Positions 7,023 through 7,245 of a DNA stretch of 7,245 nucleotides are shown here, piece by piece. Source of the DNA: Helicobacter sp. (GTDB taxonomy: Bacteria; Campylobacterota; Campylobacteria; Campylobacterales; Helicobacteraceae). The notes beneath the pieces are model-generated. The model had not been told where the DNA came from. It saw nothing but the letters and a program-made list of their open reading frames with translations, and made no database searches. The stretch's first letter is position 1. Each line of letters begins with the position of its first letter. The DNA lies in contig JARIAP010000001.1 in assembly GCA_029257755.1 (NCBI GenBank), forward strand, positions 1 to 7,245, given 5' to 3'. Both the position numbers and the translations under genes were made by a program.

Positions 7023-7195
7023 CACATATTATAAAAAATGTTAAGTTTTATCACTCTTTAAATTTATTTTAAGTGAATTTGTTAGAAAATTTCGGTAACC
7101 AAAGTAAAACTTAAATGTAGTTGAGAAACTACTAACCTAAATAAATTTATAGATTATGTTTTGCTTTGAATTCCTTTGTAATTTTGGAGAATAAT
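7023..7195. other. Intergenic leader with palindromes
   Basis: This 173-base gap follows mltG. TCACT (7051-7055) and AGTGA (7072-7076) form a weak inverted repeat around the AT palindrome TAAATTTA, a poor terminator candidate. GGTAACC (7094-7100) is a perfect odd-length palindrome, and a GNRA-loop hairpin follows at 7117-7132. GTTAG (7081-7085) and CTAAC (7132-7136) could close a larger stem around them. The region is richer in G and C than its surroundings and precedes a strong ribosome site at 7186-7189, so it may be a structured leader of the next gene. It matches no riboswitch class I know. Confidence 0.4.
7117..7132 (+). ncRNA. Small hairpin with GAGA tetraloop (possible leader element)
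   Basis: GTAGTT (7117-7122) pairs perfectly with AACTAC (7127-7132) around GAGA, a stable GNRA-type tetraloop. There is no U-run after it, so it is not a classic terminator. It may belong to the 5' leader of whatever starts at 7196. I cannot assign a known RNA family. Confidence 0.3.
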
Positions 7196-7245
7196 ATGAG
7201 TATCAAAGAAAAGGAAATTAGGTTTTAAAGAATATAGTGTTACTA
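7186..7245 (+). other. Ribosome site and start of an unidentified gene, frame broken or cut by the edge
   Basis: GGAG at 7186-7189 stands six bases before the ATG at 7196, the cleanest initiation signal in the window. That frame reads only MSIKEKEIRF and stops with TAA at 7226-7228. The +1 frame is open from 7200 to the window edge and reads VSKKRKLGFKEYSVT, which looks like real protein. Either the gene carries a one-base frameshift near its start, or the ten-codon frame is a leader peptide, or the real start lies elsewhere. Too little is visible to name a product. Confidence 0.4.

Noticed and set aside
1..7245. CRISPR array, tRNA, rRNA, insertion sequence
   Set aside because: No regularly spaced repeats of suitable length, no cloverleaf or rRNA-like GC-richer segment, and no transposase-like frame or terminal inverted repeats were found.

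Overview
The window is extremely AT-rich, with purine-rich coding strands, heavy use of AAA, AAT, ATA and TTA codons, and TATAAT-type -10 boxes. Together with the pairing of a very large AsmA/YhdP-like protein and MltG, this points to a bacterium of the Campylobacterota, most likely a low-GC Helicobacter or a close relative. The genus is inferred from composition and gene content; no marker gene in the window proves it.

Layout from left to right. Bases 1-203 hold the last codons of a type I restriction endonuclease subunit (HsdR), running in from the left edge. An AT-rich gap with candidate -10 boxes leads to an unrecognised 183-residue protein (461-1012). Bases 1013-1957 contain no intact gene. 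The right part of this gap (about 1683-1957) keeps the strand bias of a minus-strand gene and looks like eroded coding sequence. Bases 1958-6100 on the minus strand encode a 1380-residue AsmA/YhdP-family envelope protein with an unusual 170-residue segment ahead of its membrane anchor and two Asn/Lys/Gln-rich inserts. Divergent from it is mltG, encoding the endolytic murein transglycosylase. Its only standard start codon ahead of the membrane helix lies inside the opposite-strand yhdP gene. The last 220 bases contain a small hairpin-bearing gap and a well-formed ribosome site and ATG whose frame stops after ten codons.

Functionally, the two large genes form a cell-envelope pair: a bridge-like lipid-transfer protein between inner and outer membrane, and an enzyme that cuts nascent peptidoglycan strands and so sets glycan length. 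They are transcribed head to head with overlapping 5' ends, which makes joint or mutually antisense control possible. The left end is the tail of a restriction-modification locus with an uncharacterised neighbour. I see no CRISPR array, tRNA, rRNA, transposase or complete new defence system. The most unusual points are the mltG/yhdP start overlap, the long N-terminal segment of YhdP, the uncharacterised gene beside hsdR, and an over-represented GANTC-centred palindrome.
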